Assembly: GCF_030373445.1 (NCBI RefSeq)
Contig: NZ_JAUCYU010000005.1
Location: 264,059 to 328,058 of the forward strand
From: Roseovarius sp.
GTDB taxonomy: Bacteria > Pseudomonadota > Alphaproteobacteria > Rhodobacterales > Rhodobacteraceae
Reading direction: 5' to 3'
Length of the DNA: 64,000 nt
Shown here: one piece after another, positions 52,705-62,158 of the stretch
Layout of the letters: each line of letters begins with the position of its first letter
Numbering within the stretch: the first letter of the stretch is position 1
Notes under the pieces: model-generated
Databases searched by the model: none
What the model was told of the DNA's origin: nothing
The model's input: the letters and a program-made list of their open reading frames with translations, nothing else
Position numbers and translations under genes: made by a program

Positions 52705-53453
52705 GAGTCGGCGCGGATCTCGGCGGCGATCACTTCCATCTGCTCGCGCGGGACGTAGCCGCGCAGCATCTGGTCGCCCATCACGAAGGAGGGCGTGCCC
52801 GAGATGCCCAGCGACTTGGCGAGCTGGTGGTTCTCGGCGATCACCTCGGTCACGTCGGGGCTTTCCATCTGCGCGAGGATGGCGTCGGTGTCGAGGCCGA
52901 GCGTCTCGCTTATGCGGGTCAGGGCGGTTTCGTCGATATCGCCCCCGAAGGTGATCAGCGCGTCGTGGACGTCCTTGTAGGCGTCGTCGCCCGCGACCTG
53001 CTTGGTGGCGATGGCGAAGCGGGCCGACGTCATCGACTGCTCGCCCAGGATCGGGAATTCCTTGATCACGAAGCGGATGTTGCCGTCGAACTCGACGAGG
53101 TCGTCGACATCCGGCGCGGCGCGGCGGCAATAGCCGCAGCGGTAATCCATGAACTCGACCAGCGTCAGGTCGCCCTCGGGGTTGCCGCCGACCCAGGAAT
53201 GATCGTCGTTGAAGATCGCTTCGGCGTGGTCCTCGATCATCTGCACGTCGGATTCGGCCTGCGCCGCGGTCTCGCGCTGTTCCAGCACGGCGACGGCTTC
53301 CATGATCACCTCGGGGTTTTCGAGCAGGTAGTCGCGGATCTCGGTGCGGAAGGCGTCACGCTCGGCATCGGTCATGTTCTCGAGGTCGAAGGCCTGGGCG
53401 GGCAGGGCGAGCGTGGCCATGGCGGCCAGCGCGGGCAGAAGGGGGCGTGTCAT
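52701..53453 (-). CDS. DsbA/Com1 family periplasmic disulfide oxidoreductase
   Basis: A 250-residue exported thiol oxidoreductase. The signal peptide is MTRPLLPALAAMATLALPAQA. A N-terminal helical region (AVLEQRETAAQAESDVQMIE) precedes the DsbA fold with active site CGYC in EFMDYRCGYCRRAAPDVDDL, the helical insertion, and the cis-proline in GISGTPSFVMGDQMLRGYVP. This is the DsbA/Com1-type layout. ATG at 53453 has GGAG 9 bases upstream; ATGs at 53471 and 53495 would add a cytosolic extension. Coupled to the gene downstream. Confidence 0.92.
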   Translation of the reverse strand: MTRPLLPALAAMATLALPAQAFDLENMTDAERDAFRTEIRDYLLENPEVIMEAVAVLEQRETAAQAESDVQMIEDHAEAIFNDDHSWVGGNPEGDLTLVEFMDYRCGYCRRAAPDVDDLVEFDGNIRFVIKEFPILGEQSMTSARFAIATKQVAGDDAYKDVHDALITFGGDIDETALTRISETLGLDTDAILAQMESPDVTEVIAENHQLAKSLGISGTPSFVMGDQMLRGYVPREQMEVIAAEIRADS

Positions 53454-53623
53454 GAAGCGGGTCTCCGTCATACTGGTGAATCGGTGTTTCGTCATTTCGC
53501 TCTTGCGGGTGCGGCGGGGGCCGGCAGGGCCCCGGCCGGAAATCGGAGATGATGCATTGACGGCGCGTCTCTTTCCGGTGCAACCCAAGGCTCGAATACG
53601 TGGCGCAGTCTAGGGATAAATCC

Positions 53624-54763
53624 ATGCGGAACTCAAGCCGGTCGGGCGTCGATCCCTTTATCGTGATGGACGTGATGGAAGCCGCCCGCAAGGCCGAGGC
53701 GGCCGGGCGGCACATCATCCACATGGAGGTGGGCCAGCCGGGCACGCCGGCGCCCGAGGGCGCGCGGGCGGCGCTGGCCGCCGCGATGGGCGAGGACGCG
53801 ATGGGTTATACCGTGTCGCTTGGCCTGCCGGCGCTGCGGGCGCGGATCGCGCGGCTTTACGGCGAGTGGTACGGGGTGGATCTGGACCCGAACCGGGTGG
53901 TCGTGACCTCCGGCTCGTCGGGGGCGTTCATACTGGCCTTCACCGCGCTCTTCGACACCGGGCAGCGGGTGGGGATCGGGGCGCCGGGTTATCCGAGCTA
54001 TCGGCAGATCCTGCGGGCGCTGGACCTCGTGCCGGTGGATATCGAGACGCGCGAGGCCAACCGGCTTCAGCCGGTGGCGGCGGACCTGGAGGGGCTGGAC
54101 CTGTCGGGGCTGATGGTGGCGAGCCCGGCGAACCCGACGGGAACGATGCTGGGGCGCGAGGACATGGCGGCGCTGATGGAGGCGGCCGCGGCGCAGGGGG
54201 CGGCGTTCATCAGCGACGAGATCTATCACGGGATCGAGTATGAATCGAAGGCGGTAACGGCGCTGGAAATCAGTGACGAATGCTACGTTATCAACTCGTT
54301 TTCCAAGTATTTCTCGATGACCGGCTGGCGCGTGGGCTGGATGGTGGTGCCGGAGGATCACGTGCGGGTGGTGGAACGGCTGGCGCAGAACCTGTTCATC
54401 TGCCCGCCCCATGCCAGCCAGGTGGTGGCGCTGGCGGCGATGGATTGCAGCGAGGAGCTGGAGGCGAACATGGATGTCTACCGCGCCAACCGGCAATTGA
54501 TGCTGGACGGGCTGCCGGCGGCGGGGTTCGACCGGATCGCGCCGCCCGATGGCGCGTTCTATGTCTATGCGGATGTGAGCCACCTGACCGATGACAGCCG
54601 GGGGTTTGCGCAGGAAATCCTGGAGAAGGCGGGCGTGGCGGTGACGCCGGGGCTGGATTTCGACCCCGCGCGGGGCGGCGGGACGTTGCGTTTTTCCTAT
54701 GCGCGGAGCACGGCGGATATTGCCGAGGGGCTGAGGCGGTTGAAGGCCTTCATGGGGCGCTGA
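53624..54763 (+). CDS. class I/II pyridoxal-phosphate aminotransferase
   Basis: A 379-residue transaminase of the AspC/AAT-like group. It has GYTVSLGLPALRARIARLYG near the N-terminus, the cofactor Asn in VASPANPTGTMLGR, the Tyr/Asp region in FISDEIYHGIEYE, the Schiff-base Lys in NSFSKYFSMTGWRVGWMV and the C-terminal Arg in GGGTLRFSYARSTAD. Substrate is not clear. ATG at 53624 is preferred; a GTG at 53600 is in frame. Divergent from dsbA across a 170-base gap. Confidence 0.9.
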   Translation: MRNSSRSGVDPFIVMDVMEAARKAEAAGRHIIHMEVGQPGTPAPEGARAALAAAMGEDAMGYTVSLGLPALRARIARLYGEWYGVDLDPNRVVVTSGSSGAFILAFTALFDTGQRVGIGAPGYPSYRQILRALDLVPVDIETREANRLQPVAADLEGLDLSGLMVASPANPTGTMLGREDMAALMEAAAAQGAAFISDEIYHGIEYESKAVTALEISDECYVINSFSKYFSMTGWRVGWMVVPEDHVRVVERLAQNLFICPPHASQVVALAAMDCSEELEANMDVYRANRQLMLDGLPAAGFDRIAPPDGAFYVYADVSHLTDDSRGFAQEILEKAGVAVTPGLDFDPARGGGTLRFSYARSTADIAEGLRRLKAFMGR

Positions 54764-54796
54764 AATTGTCGGCGCCTGCGCCTTGGGGCGGGTGTC

Positions 54797-54906
54797 GGGA
54801 TTTGAGTATTTTTGCCAAGAAGAAGCGGGGGTGGTGCGTGGATTGCGGGCGTGTCGTTTGGGGCGCGGTTGGGGGATTGAGTATTTCTGGAAAAGTGAAA
54901 GCGGGG
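54797..54906 (+). repeat. two tandem copies of the GAGTATTT dispersed repeat
   Basis: GGGATTTGAGTATTTTTGCC followed by AAGAAGAAGCGGGG (54797-54830) and GGGGATTGAGTATTTCTGGA followed by AAAGTGAAAGCGGGG (54872-54906), in the 264-base gap between the aminotransferase and amidase genes. Similar copies lie at 10368-10436 and 60838-60865. Nothing else is recognised in this gap. Confidence 0.65.
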
Positions 54907-55027
54907 CCGGGCGGCGGGGTGCGGCAAATGGTTTTTCGGGCCTTGCGGGGCGCGTGGGCTGTGGGCAAGAGGGCCCGGTTGGTGTATGCTTGGACGCAAC
55001 CAAGACCGGTAACGGCGGAAGAGCAGG

Positions 55028-56251
55028 ATGATCAGGATTTGTCTGGCGCTGGTGATCTGCGCGATGGGCCTGGGCGCGCATGCGCAGGGGCGGGAGCTGA
55101 CCGCGCTGGCGCGGGTCGAGATGGCGCAGACGCGCATCGACGATATCGGCGGCGGGCTGCGGGTGCGGCTGGGGCTGAGCCAGGGCGTGCCGTTCCGGGT
55201 GTTCACGCTGGACGAGCCGGCGCGGCTGGTGATGGATTTCCGCGAGGTGGACTGGCGCGGGGTTGACCCCAAGCTGATCGACTGGGCCGAGGGGGCGAAG
55301 GCGGTGCGGATGGGCACGTTCCGGCCCGGCTGGTCGCGGATGGTGGTCGACATGGCCGGGCCCTTCGCAGTGGATACCACGGAGGCGAAGACCGACAAGG
55401 CGAGCGGCACCGTGCAGATCGAGGTGGTGCTGCGCGAGGTGTCGGAGGCGGATTTCGCCAGCGCGGCGGGCGCGGCGCCGCTGCCCGGGTGGGATATCGA
55501 CCAGCCCGGCCTGCCGGCGGTGAAGCAGGCGCGGCAAACCGGGGAGGGCAAGCTGCTGGTGGTGCTGGACCCCGGCCATGGCGGGATCGACCCCGGGGCC
55601 GAGAATGACGGCGACAGCGAGAAGGAGCTGATGCTGCGCTTTGCCCGCGAGCTGCGCGACGAGCTCATGCGGGCCGGGGGCTTCGACGTGGCGCTGACGC
55701 GGGAGGAGGACAAGTTCGTCTCGCTCGAGCGGCGGGTGGCGATCGCCCACAAGCTGGGGGCGGACGTGTTCATCTCGCTTCATGCCGACGCGCTGAGCGA
55801 GGGGCGGGCGACGGGCGCCACGGTCTATACCCTGTCGGACAGCGCCAGCGACAAGGCCAGCGCCGCGCTGGCCGAGCGGCACAACCGGGCCAATATCCTG
55901 GCCGGGGTGGACCTGACCGAGAGCGACGACGTGGTGGCGGACGTGCTGATGGACCTGGCCCGGATGGAGACCCAGCCGCGCGCCGACCAGCTGGCCCGCG
56001 CGGTGCGGCTGGGGATCAAGGAGCAGGGGATCGCGCTGAATTCACGGCCGCTGCGCTCGGCCGGGTTCTCGGTGCTGAAATCGCCGGATATCCCGTCGAT
56101 CCTGATCGAGCTGGGGTTCCTGTCGAGCCGCAGCGACCTGGACCATCTACGCGACCCGGTGTGGCGGGCGGCCATGGCCGCCGGCATCCGCGACGCGCTG
56201 GAGGCCTGGCGGATCGCCGATGCCGCCGCCGCCAAGCTTGTCCGCCAGTAG
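55028..56251 (+). CDS. amiC: N-acetylmuramoyl-L-alanine amidase with AMIN domain (AmiC type)
   Basis: Peptidoglycan hydrolase for daughter-cell separation. The 407-residue protein has a signal peptide (MIRICLALVICAMGLGAHA), an AMIN domain (FRVFTLDEPARLVMDFREVD), and an Amidase_3 domain with zinc ligands in VVLDPGHGGIDPGAEN, EKELMLRFARELRDEL, FISLHADALSE and the catalytic Glu in SILIELGFLSSRSDLD. Periplasmic. A PBP1A gene follows after 63 bases, so both may be in one cell-wall operon. Confidence 0.95.
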   Translation: MIRICLALVICAMGLGAHAQGRELTALARVEMAQTRIDDIGGGLRVRLGLSQGVPFRVFTLDEPARLVMDFREVDWRGVDPKLIDWAEGAKAVRMGTFRPGWSRMVVDMAGPFAVDTTEAKTDKASGTVQIEVVLREVSEADFASAAGAAPLPGWDIDQPGLPAVKQARQTGEGKLLVVLDPGHGGIDPGAENDGDSEKELMLRFARELRDELMRAGGFDVALTREEDKFVSLERRVAIAHKLGADVFISLHADALSEGRATGATVYTLSDSASDKASAALAERHNRANILAGVDLTESDDVVADVLMDLARMETQPRADQLARAVRLGIKEQGIALNSRPLRSAGFSVLKSPDIPSILIELGFLSSRSDLDHLRDPVWRAAMAAGIRDALEAWRIADAAAAKLVRQ

Positions 56252-56314
56252 GCGGAGGGGTGCCGGGCCTGACCCGATTGTGTTTTGACGGGCTTTCGCC
56301 CGCCGCTTATAGGA

Positions 56315-58852
56315 ATGCCTAACTTGAAACGGGGGCCGCGCGTGCTCAGACCTATCCTCAGCCTGTTCGGAACGATCTTCAGCCTTGCGACGCTGGTCGT
56401 CGTCATGGTCGCGCTGTCGATCGGCGCGGTGTTCCATATCTATGGCAAGGACCTGCCCAGCCACGAATCGCTGGCCAATTACACGCCGCCGACGATCAGC
56501 CGGATCTACTCGGGCGAGGGCAAGATCATCGACGAGTTCGCCCGCGAGCGGCGGCTGTTCACCCCGGCCGAGGAAATTCCGGAGCTGGTGAAACAGGCCT
56601 TCATTTCCGCCGAGGACAAGAATTTCTACAACCACGCCGGATACGACGCGCGTGGCATCGCCGCGGCCGTGGTCGAGGCGGTGAAGACCCGCGGCGAGAC
56701 GGTGCGCGGCGCCTCGACCATCACCCAGCAGGTGATGAAGAACTTCCTTCTGTCGGGCGACCGGCGGATCGAGCGCAAGATCAAGGAGATCATCCTGGCC
56801 ACGCGGATCGAGGAGACGCTGAGCAAGGAGGACATCCTCGAGCTCTATCTCAACGAGATTTTCCTCGGGCAGAATTCCTATGGCGTGACCGCCGCCGCGC
56901 AGACCTATTTCAACAAGACGCTGAGCGAGCTGGAGCCGCACGAGGCGGCGTTCCTGGCTTCGATGCCGCAGGCGCCGGGCCGGACGCACCCGGTGCACAA
57001 CAAGGACCGGCTGCGGGATCGGCGGAACTACGTGCTGACGGAGATGTACGAGAACGGCTACATCTCAGAGGCGGTGAAGGAGGAGGAGATCACCGCCGAG
57101 CTGCGGTCTGTCCAGAACGGGGATTTCCCGGAATGGCGCGAGACGCTGCCGCCGCGGGATTACTTCACCGACGAGATCCGGCGTCAGCTGTCGCAGGATT
57201 TCGGCGAGGGCGAGTTCTTTACCGGCGGGCTGACCGTGCGGGCGACGATCGACCCGGAGATGCAGACCGCGGGCGCGCAGGCGCTGCAGCGGCAGCTGGA
57301 ACAGTATGACCGCAACGCCGGCAAATGGCGCGGCACGGGCGAGACCCTGCCGGAAGAGGTGCTGGACGACGAGAAGGCGTGGCGCGAGGCGCTGGCGGCG
57401 ACGGACGTGGCGCGCGATATCGAGCTTGACGGCAAGTGGTACCCGGCCGTGGTGCTGGAGCGCGGCGACCAGGAGATGACCGTCGGCATCGAGGCGATCG
57501 CCGAGGTGCAGAGCGTGCCGCGCAAGGATATCGCGTGGCTGCCGGGCGACTTCAAGGAGACCTTCAAGCGCGGCGACGTGGTGCATGTGCGCCGGATGAC
57601 CTCGGACGACGATGGCAGCCTGATCCGCTGGACCCTGCGGCAGGTGCCGGAGGTGCAGGGCGGCTTCGTGGCGATGGACGTGCATAACGGCCGGGTGCTG
57701 GCGATGCAGGGCGGGTTCTCCTACCAGGATTCGGTGTTCAACCGGGCGACGCAGGCCGACCGGCAGCCGGGGTCGTCCTTCAAGCCGTTCGTTTATGCCG
57801 CCGCGCTCGACAGCGGGTATTCGCCCGCGACCATCGTGATCGACGCGCCGATCGAGATCGACACCGCCGGGGGCATCTGGCGGCCGCGCAACTCGTCGAA
57901 CCAGTTCTACGGTCCGACGCCGCTGCGCACCGGCATCGAGATGTCGCGGAACCTGATGACCGTGCGGCTGGCGCAGGAGGTGGGAATGGACACCGTCGCC
58001 GCCTATGCCGAGCGGTTCGGGGTCTATGACCGGATGAGCACGTTCCTTGCCAACTCGCTGGGCTCGGAGGAGACGACGCTCTACCGCATGGTCTCGGCCT
58101 ACGCGATGTTCGCCAATGGCGGCGAGCGGGTGCAGCCGACGCTGGTCGACCGGGTGCAGAACCGGTACGGCGAGACGGTCTACAACCACGATCCGCGCGA
58201 TTGCGTGGAATGCGACGACCCGTCGATCCCGCAGAACCGGGGCCCGCGGATCGTGTCGAACCGCGACCGGGTGATCGACCCGGTGACCGCCTACCAGCTG
58301 ACCTCGATGATGCAGGGCGTGGTGCAGCGTGGCACGGCCTCGGGCGCGATCAACCTGTCGGTGCCGGTGGCCGGCAAGACGGGCACCACCAACGACGCGC
58401 GGGACGTGTGGTTCGTGGGCTTCACCTCGAACATCGTGGCGGGCTGCTATATCGGTTTCGACCAGCCGCGCGGCCTTGGGCGGAGCGCCTATGGCTCGTC
58501 GATGTGCGGGCCGGTGTTCCAGGAGTTCATGACGCAGGCGATCAAGAAATACGGCGGCGGCAAGTTCAAGGTGCCCGAGGGCGGGCATTTCATCAAGATC
58601 GACCGTTACACCGGCGAGCGCCTGCCCGACGGGGCGAGCGGGGCGCATGTGGTGGCCGAGTATTTCCGCGACGGGGAAGAGCCGCTGTTCGGTTATGTCT
58701 ATGACGGCGGGTTCGCCATGGGCACCGACCTCGATATCTACGAGCAGAACCGCTCGGAAGAGGTGCGCGAGGTGACCACCTCGGACGGCGACACCGGCAG
58801 CGTGGGCGACAAGGCGAGCTTTGGCAGCCTGAGTTCGGGCGGGCTGTACTAG
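56315..58852 (+). CDS. mrcA: penicillin-binding protein 1A
   Basis: Bifunctional peptidoglycan synthase of 845 residues anchored in the inner membrane near the N-terminus (FSLATLVVVMVALSIGAVFH). The transglycosylase (GT51) has AFISAEDKNFYNHAGYDARG and STITQQVMKNFLLSGDR. The transpeptidase has SxxK in QPGSSFKPFVYAAALDSG, SRN in GIEMSRNLMTVRLAQ and KTGTTNDARDVWFVGF. An OB-like segment lies between the two. ATG at 56315 is chosen; a GTG at 56342 (VLRPILSLFG) is a close rival since related proteins start near there. Confidence 0.95.
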   Translation: MPNLKRGPRVLRPILSLFGTIFSLATLVVVMVALSIGAVFHIYGKDLPSHESLANYTPPTISRIYSGEGKIIDEFARERRLFTPAEEIPELVKQAFISAEDKNFYNHAGYDARGIAAAVVEAVKTRGETVRGASTITQQVMKNFLLSGDRRIERKIKEIILATRIEETLSKEDILELYLNEIFLGQNSYGVTAAAQTYFNKTLSELEPHEAAFLASMPQAPGRTHPVHNKDRLRDRRNYVLTEMYENGYISEAVKEEEITAELRSVQNGDFPEWRETLPPRDYFTDEIRRQLSQDFGEGEFFTGGLTVRATIDPEMQTAGAQALQRQLEQYDRNAGKWRGTGETLPEEVLDDEKAWREALAATDVARDIELDGKWYPAVVLERGDQEMTVGIEAIAEVQSVPRKDIAWLPGDFKETFKRGDVVHVRRMTSDDDGSLIRWTLRQVPEVQGGFVAMDVHNGRVLAMQGGFSYQDSVFNRATQADRQPGSSFKPFVYAAALDSGYSPATIVIDAPIEIDTAGGIWRPRNSSNQFYGPTPLRTGIEMSRNLMTVRLAQEVGMDTVAAYAERFGVYDRMSTFLANSLGSEETTLYRMVSAYAMFANGGERVQPTLVDRVQNRYGETVYNHDPRDCVECDDPSIPQNRGPRIVSNRDRVIDPVTAYQLTSMMQGVVQRGTASGAINLSVPVAGKTGTTNDARDVWFVGFTSNIVAGCYIGFDQPRGLGRSAYGSSMCGPVFQEFMTQAIKKYGGGKFKVPEGGHFIKIDRYTGERLPDGASGAHVVAEYFRDGEEPLFGYVYDGGFAMGTDLDIYEQNRSEEVREVTTSDGDTGSVGDKASFGSLSSGGLY

Positions 58853-58879
58853 GCTGAAGGGACGGAACGGGAGGTGCCC

Positions 58880-59521
58880 ATGCTGACGGTCTGGGGACGG
58901 AAGACCTCGTCGAACGTGCAGGCGGTGATGTGGGGCATTGCCGAGCTGGGGCTCGACCACGAGCGGCTTGACGTGGGCCACAAGTATGGCGGCACGGACA
59001 CGGACGAGTTCATTGCCATGAACCCCAACCGCCTTGTGCCCGTGATCCGGGATGGCGACGACGCGCCCTTGTGGGAATCGGCGGCGATCCTGCGGTATCT
59101 CGCCAATCGCTACGGGGCGGCGCCGTTCTGGCCGGAGGACCTGTCGGCGCGGGCGCAGGTGGACAAGTGGGCGGAATGGGCCAAGATCAACGTGGCCAGC
59201 GCCTTTACCGTTCCGATCTTCTGGCGCGTGGTGCGCACGCCCGAGGCCGAGCGCGACTGGCCGGCGATTGAGGCCTCCGTCACGGCGCTGGAAAAGGCGC
59301 TGGCGATCGCGGAGGAGCGGCTGGGCGAAACCGCGCATCTCGCGGGCGAGGATTTCACGCTGGCGGATGTGCAGCTTGGGCACGTGCTGTACCGCTATTA
59401 CGAGATCGGGATCGAGCGGGCGGAGCTGCCCAACGTGGCGCGGTATTACGAGCGGCTGCAGGCGCGGGAGGCGTATCGCGAGCACGTGATGGTGTCTTAC
59501 GCGGAACTGGCGGTGTCGTAG
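58880..59521 (+). CDS. glutathione S-transferase family protein
   Basis: A 213-residue cytosolic protein with the thioredoxin-like N domain (MLTVWGRKTSSNVQAVMWGI, the NPNRLVPVIRDGD cis-Pro loop, PLWESAAILRYLANRYG) and the helical C domain (AEDFTLADVQLGHVLYRY-like in AGEDFTLADVQLGHVLY). The Ser-Ser-Asn near residue 12 suggests a Ser-type active site. Substrate unknown. An in-frame GTG lies 6 bases upstream; ATG at 58880 follows GGAGG. Confidence 0.9.
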   Translation: MLTVWGRKTSSNVQAVMWGIAELGLDHERLDVGHKYGGTDTDEFIAMNPNRLVPVIRDGDDAPLWESAAILRYLANRYGAAPFWPEDLSARAQVDKWAEWAKINVASAFTVPIFWRVVRTPEAERDWPAIEASVTALEKALAIAEERLGETAHLAGEDFTLADVQLGHVLYRYYEIGIERAELPNVARYYERLQAREAYREHVMVSYAELAVS

Positions 59522-59648
59522 GGGCCGCGTGTCGGCGGGCCGCGGGACGCCTTTGTTCCGCGCGGGGAGCGACACGTACCGACCCGTCTTGTCCAACCCC
59601 TTGGCCCTTGGTATCACCCGCATCTGAGCAGACCGAGGACCCTGACGC

Positions 59649-60776
59649 ATGCGCGCTGAAATCGAAACCGCCGTGGAAGAGATCGAGAATTCGCTGGAGC
59701 TTCTGCGCCAGCGGATGGGGTGGGAGACCGCCCAGCACCGGCTGGAGGAATTCAACGCCCGTGTCGAGGACCCGACCCTGTGGGACGATCCCGCCAAGGC
59801 ACAGAAGCTGATGCGCGACCGGCAGGCGCTGGTCGACGCGATCGAGACCCATGACACGATCAAGCAGGACCTGTCGGACAACATCGAGCTCATTGAACTG
59901 GGCGAGATGGAGGACGATGCCGAGGTCGTGGGCGAGGCCGAGACCGCCATCAAGGCGCTGCAGCAGAAGGCCGCCGCCAAGGAGCTGGAGGCGCTTCTGG
60001 ACGGCGAGGCGGATGGCAACGACACCTTCCTCGAGATCAACGCGGGCGCGGGCGGTACGGAAAGCTGCGACTGGGCCAACATGCTGGCGCGGATGTATGT
60101 CCGCTGGGCCGAGAAGCGGGGCTACACGGTGGAGCTTCAGTCGGAAAGCCCGGGCGAGGAGGCGGGGATCAAGTCGGCCGCCTACAAGATTTCCGGGCAC
60201 AACGCCTATGGCTGGCTGAAATCGGAATCGGGCGTGCACCGGCTGGTGCGGATCTCGCCCTTCGATTCAGCGGCCAAGCGGCATACCTCCTTCTGCTCGG
60301 TCTGGGTCTACCCGGTGGTGGATGACAATATCGAGATCGAGGTGAACCCCTCGGACGTGCGGGTGGATACGTTCCGCTCGTCCGGCGCGGGCGGGCAGCA
60401 CGTGAACAAGACCGACTCGGCCGTGCGGATGACGCATATTCCCACGGGGATCGTGGTGACCAGCTCGGAGAAGTCGCAGCACCAGAACCGCGAGATCGCC
60501 ATGAAGGCGCTGAAATCGCGGCTCTACCAGATGGAGCTGGACAAGCGGAACGAGGCGATTGCCGAAGCGCACGAGGCCAAGGGCGACGCGGGCTGGGGCA
60601 ACCAGATCCGGTCTTACGTGCTGCAGCCCTACCAGATGGTGAAGGACCTGCGCACGAGCGTCGAGACCTCGGATACGAAGGGCGTGCTGGACGGCGATCT
60701 GGACCAGTTCATGGCGGCGACGCTGGCGATGAACGTGTCGGGCAAGAGCCGGGCCGAGGCGCAGGGCGAGGACTAG
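59649..60776 (+). CDS. prfB: peptide chain release factor 2
   Basis: Terminates translation at UGA and UAA. The 375-residue protein has the stop-codon recognition SPF in [12 protein letters not shown] and the universal GGQ in [16 protein letters not shown]. It is read in a single frame: the in-frame UGA and programmed +1 frameshift known from many bacteria is absent here. It starts [20 protein letters not shown]. Promoter is likely in the 127-base gap after the GST gene. Confidence 0.96.
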   Translation: MRAEIETAVEEIENSLELLRQRMGWETAQHRLEEFNARVEDPTLWDDPAKAQKLMRDRQALVDAIETHDTIKQDLSDNIELIELGEMEDDAEVVGEAETAIKALQQKAAAKELEALLDGEADGNDTFLEINAGAGGTESCDWANMLARMYVRWAEKRGYTVELQSESPGEEAGIKSAAYKISGHNAYGWLKSESGVHRLVRISPFDSAAKRHTSFCSVWVYPVVDDNIEIEVNPSDVRVDTFRSSGAGGQHVNKTDSAVRMTHIPTGIVVTSSEKSQHQNREIAMKALKSRLYQMELDKRNEAIAEAHEAKGDAGWGNQIRSYVLQPYQMVKDLRTSVETSDTKGVLDGDLDQFMAATLAMNVSGKSRAEAQGED

Positions 60777-60801
60777 GGCGGGCAGGGGGCGTTGCGCCCA
60801 G

Positions 60802-60828
60802 CGTTGAATTTCCTTTGGAAATTCAACG
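60802..60828. terminator. 12-bp perfect hairpin between prfB and fibre gene 1
   Basis: CGTTGAATTTCC (60802-60813) pairs perfectly with GGAAATTCAACG (60817-60828) over a TTT loop. It lies 26 bases after the prfB stop and 43 bases from the end of the convergent gene. It probably terminates both transcripts. Confidence 0.75.
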
Positions 60829-60837
60829 TCCCCGCCC

Positions 60838-60865
60838 AGGATATTTTCGGCCAGAAGAAGCGGGG
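60838..60865 (+). repeat. GAGTATTT-family dispersed repeat (variant)
   Basis: AGGATATTTTCGGCCAGAAG followed by AAGCGGGG, similar to the sequences at 54797 and 54872, directly behind the prfB hairpin. Confidence 0.5.
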
Positions 60866-60870
60866 CGGCG

Positions 60871-62034
60871 TCAGTCGACCGCTTCCAGCGCGTCGAGCCG
60901 GGCGATGAGCCGGGCGTTCAGCGCCTCCTGTGCGGCGAGACGCTCGTTCAGTTCCTCGATGTAGATATGGGCGTGCTCGAGTTCGTTGAGGATGCCGCCC
61001 ATTTTCTCGCTGACGTTCATCGGGGCATCGGGCAGGGTGGGGCCGACCGCGGGCAGGTGTCCCTTGTCCCACATGAGCGCGGCGTGCTCGGAGACGGAGA
61101 GGCGTTTGAACTCGGCGTCGAACACCGCGTCGCAGCCGCTGTCGCAGGTGGGGCCGCCGGTGGTGAGCGTGCCGGTAAGACGCATGTCGCCGTTGGCGTT
61201 GAGCCGCATTTCCGGCCCGTCGCCGTCGACGATGTTGTAGCGCAGTTCGCCCGTGCCGAGCGGACCTTCGGTGAAGACCACGTCGACCGACGGGTTGACG
61301 GCGGCGCCGTCGGCGGTGATGCGCAGGAAGTTGAAGCTGTCCGGGCCGAACAGCTCGAGCGGGGCATCGGGCTCCACGGCGCCAAGGCCGACATTGCCGC
61401 TGGCGTCGACATGCAATGCAAAGCTCGGGGCGCCGGGGCGGATGACGACGGGCACCGTGTCCTCGATCTCGTCGGCGACGAAGAAGGCCGCGCCGTTCGC
61501 GCCGATATCCCAGGAATAGGGCGAGCCGCCGGTGACCTCGAGCCGGAGCCCGGGGTCGAAGAGGTCGGTGATGTGCAGGTTTTCGAGCGGCATCGCGGTG
61601 CCGAGCCCGACATTGCCGAAGGCCGAGACGTAGAGCGCTGCCTCGGGGGCCGGGCCCTCGATGGTAAAGGGGATGGTGCCGATGTCGAGATCCTCGATCG
61701 AGAAGCGGTCGATCCCGACGGTGCCGCTGTCATTGACGCGCAGGCGCCAGTCGCGGCCGGGGAAACTGCCGGTGGAGGTGTCGATGAAGTCGATGCTCGT
61801 GGCGGTGCTGGTGATCTTGAGCCGGGTGGTCGAGGCGAAGGTTTCGCTGCTGGTGCAGGCGCCGCCGATGCACAGCTCGCCCTGGATAACGGCGACATCG
61901 TCGACGAAAAGGTCGGCCAGGGCGGGGTCGTCGTCGAGGATGAAGACGCCGTCATTGTGCAGGTCGGCGGCCTGGGCGGCCGTGGCGCAGGCGGCCAGGG
62001 CGAGGGCGGTGAGGGCAAGGCGGGGGCGCGGCAT
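60871..62034 (-). CDS. secreted fibre-like repeat protein, paralogue 1
   Basis: A 387-residue exported protein: signal peptide MPRPRLALTALALAACATAAQA, then repeated beta-type modules with the motif GNVGLGTAMPLENLHI / GNVGLGAVEPDAPLEL, each preceded by a PFTIEGPAPEAALYV-like strand. A conserved region GELRYNIVDGDGPEMRLNAN and a Cys pair (TCDSGCDAVFD) follow, and residues about 340-387 are a coiled coil (ILNELEHAHIYIEELNERLA). It resembles a widespread uncharacterised secreted family and the stalks of phage tail fibres. A trimer exposed at the cell surface is plausible inference. Confidence 0.75.
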   Translation of the reverse strand: MPRPRLALTALALAACATAAQAADLHNDGVFILDDDPALADLFVDDVAVIQGELCIGGACTSSETFASTTRLKITSTATSIDFIDTSTGSFPGRDWRLRVNDSGTVGIDRFSIEDLDIGTIPFTIEGPAPEAALYVSAFGNVGLGTAMPLENLHITDLFDPGLRLEVTGGSPYSWDIGANGAAFFVADEIEDTVPVVIRPGAPSFALHVDASGNVGLGAVEPDAPLELFGPDSFNFLRITADGAAVNPSVDVVFTEGPLGTGELRYNIVDGDGPEMRLNANGDMRLTGTLTTGGPTCDSGCDAVFDAEFKRLSVSEHAALMWDKGHLPAVGPTLPDAPMNVSEKMGGILNELEHAHIYIEELNERLAAQEALNARLIARLDALEAVD

Positions 62035-62158
62035 GGCAATGGCTCCGTCTGAGGGACATGCGCATGCGCCCGCGTCGCGCCGGGCGCGGGCGCGATGGTA
62101 GTGGGGCCATGATACACCCGGTGCCGGCCAATCGCCAAACGCGGGTTTGCCGGGCGGA

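Noticed and set aside
59649..59760. Possible programmed frameshift in prfB
   Set aside because: The release factor 2 frame is continuous from the ATG with no internal TGA, as known for alphaproteobacteria.
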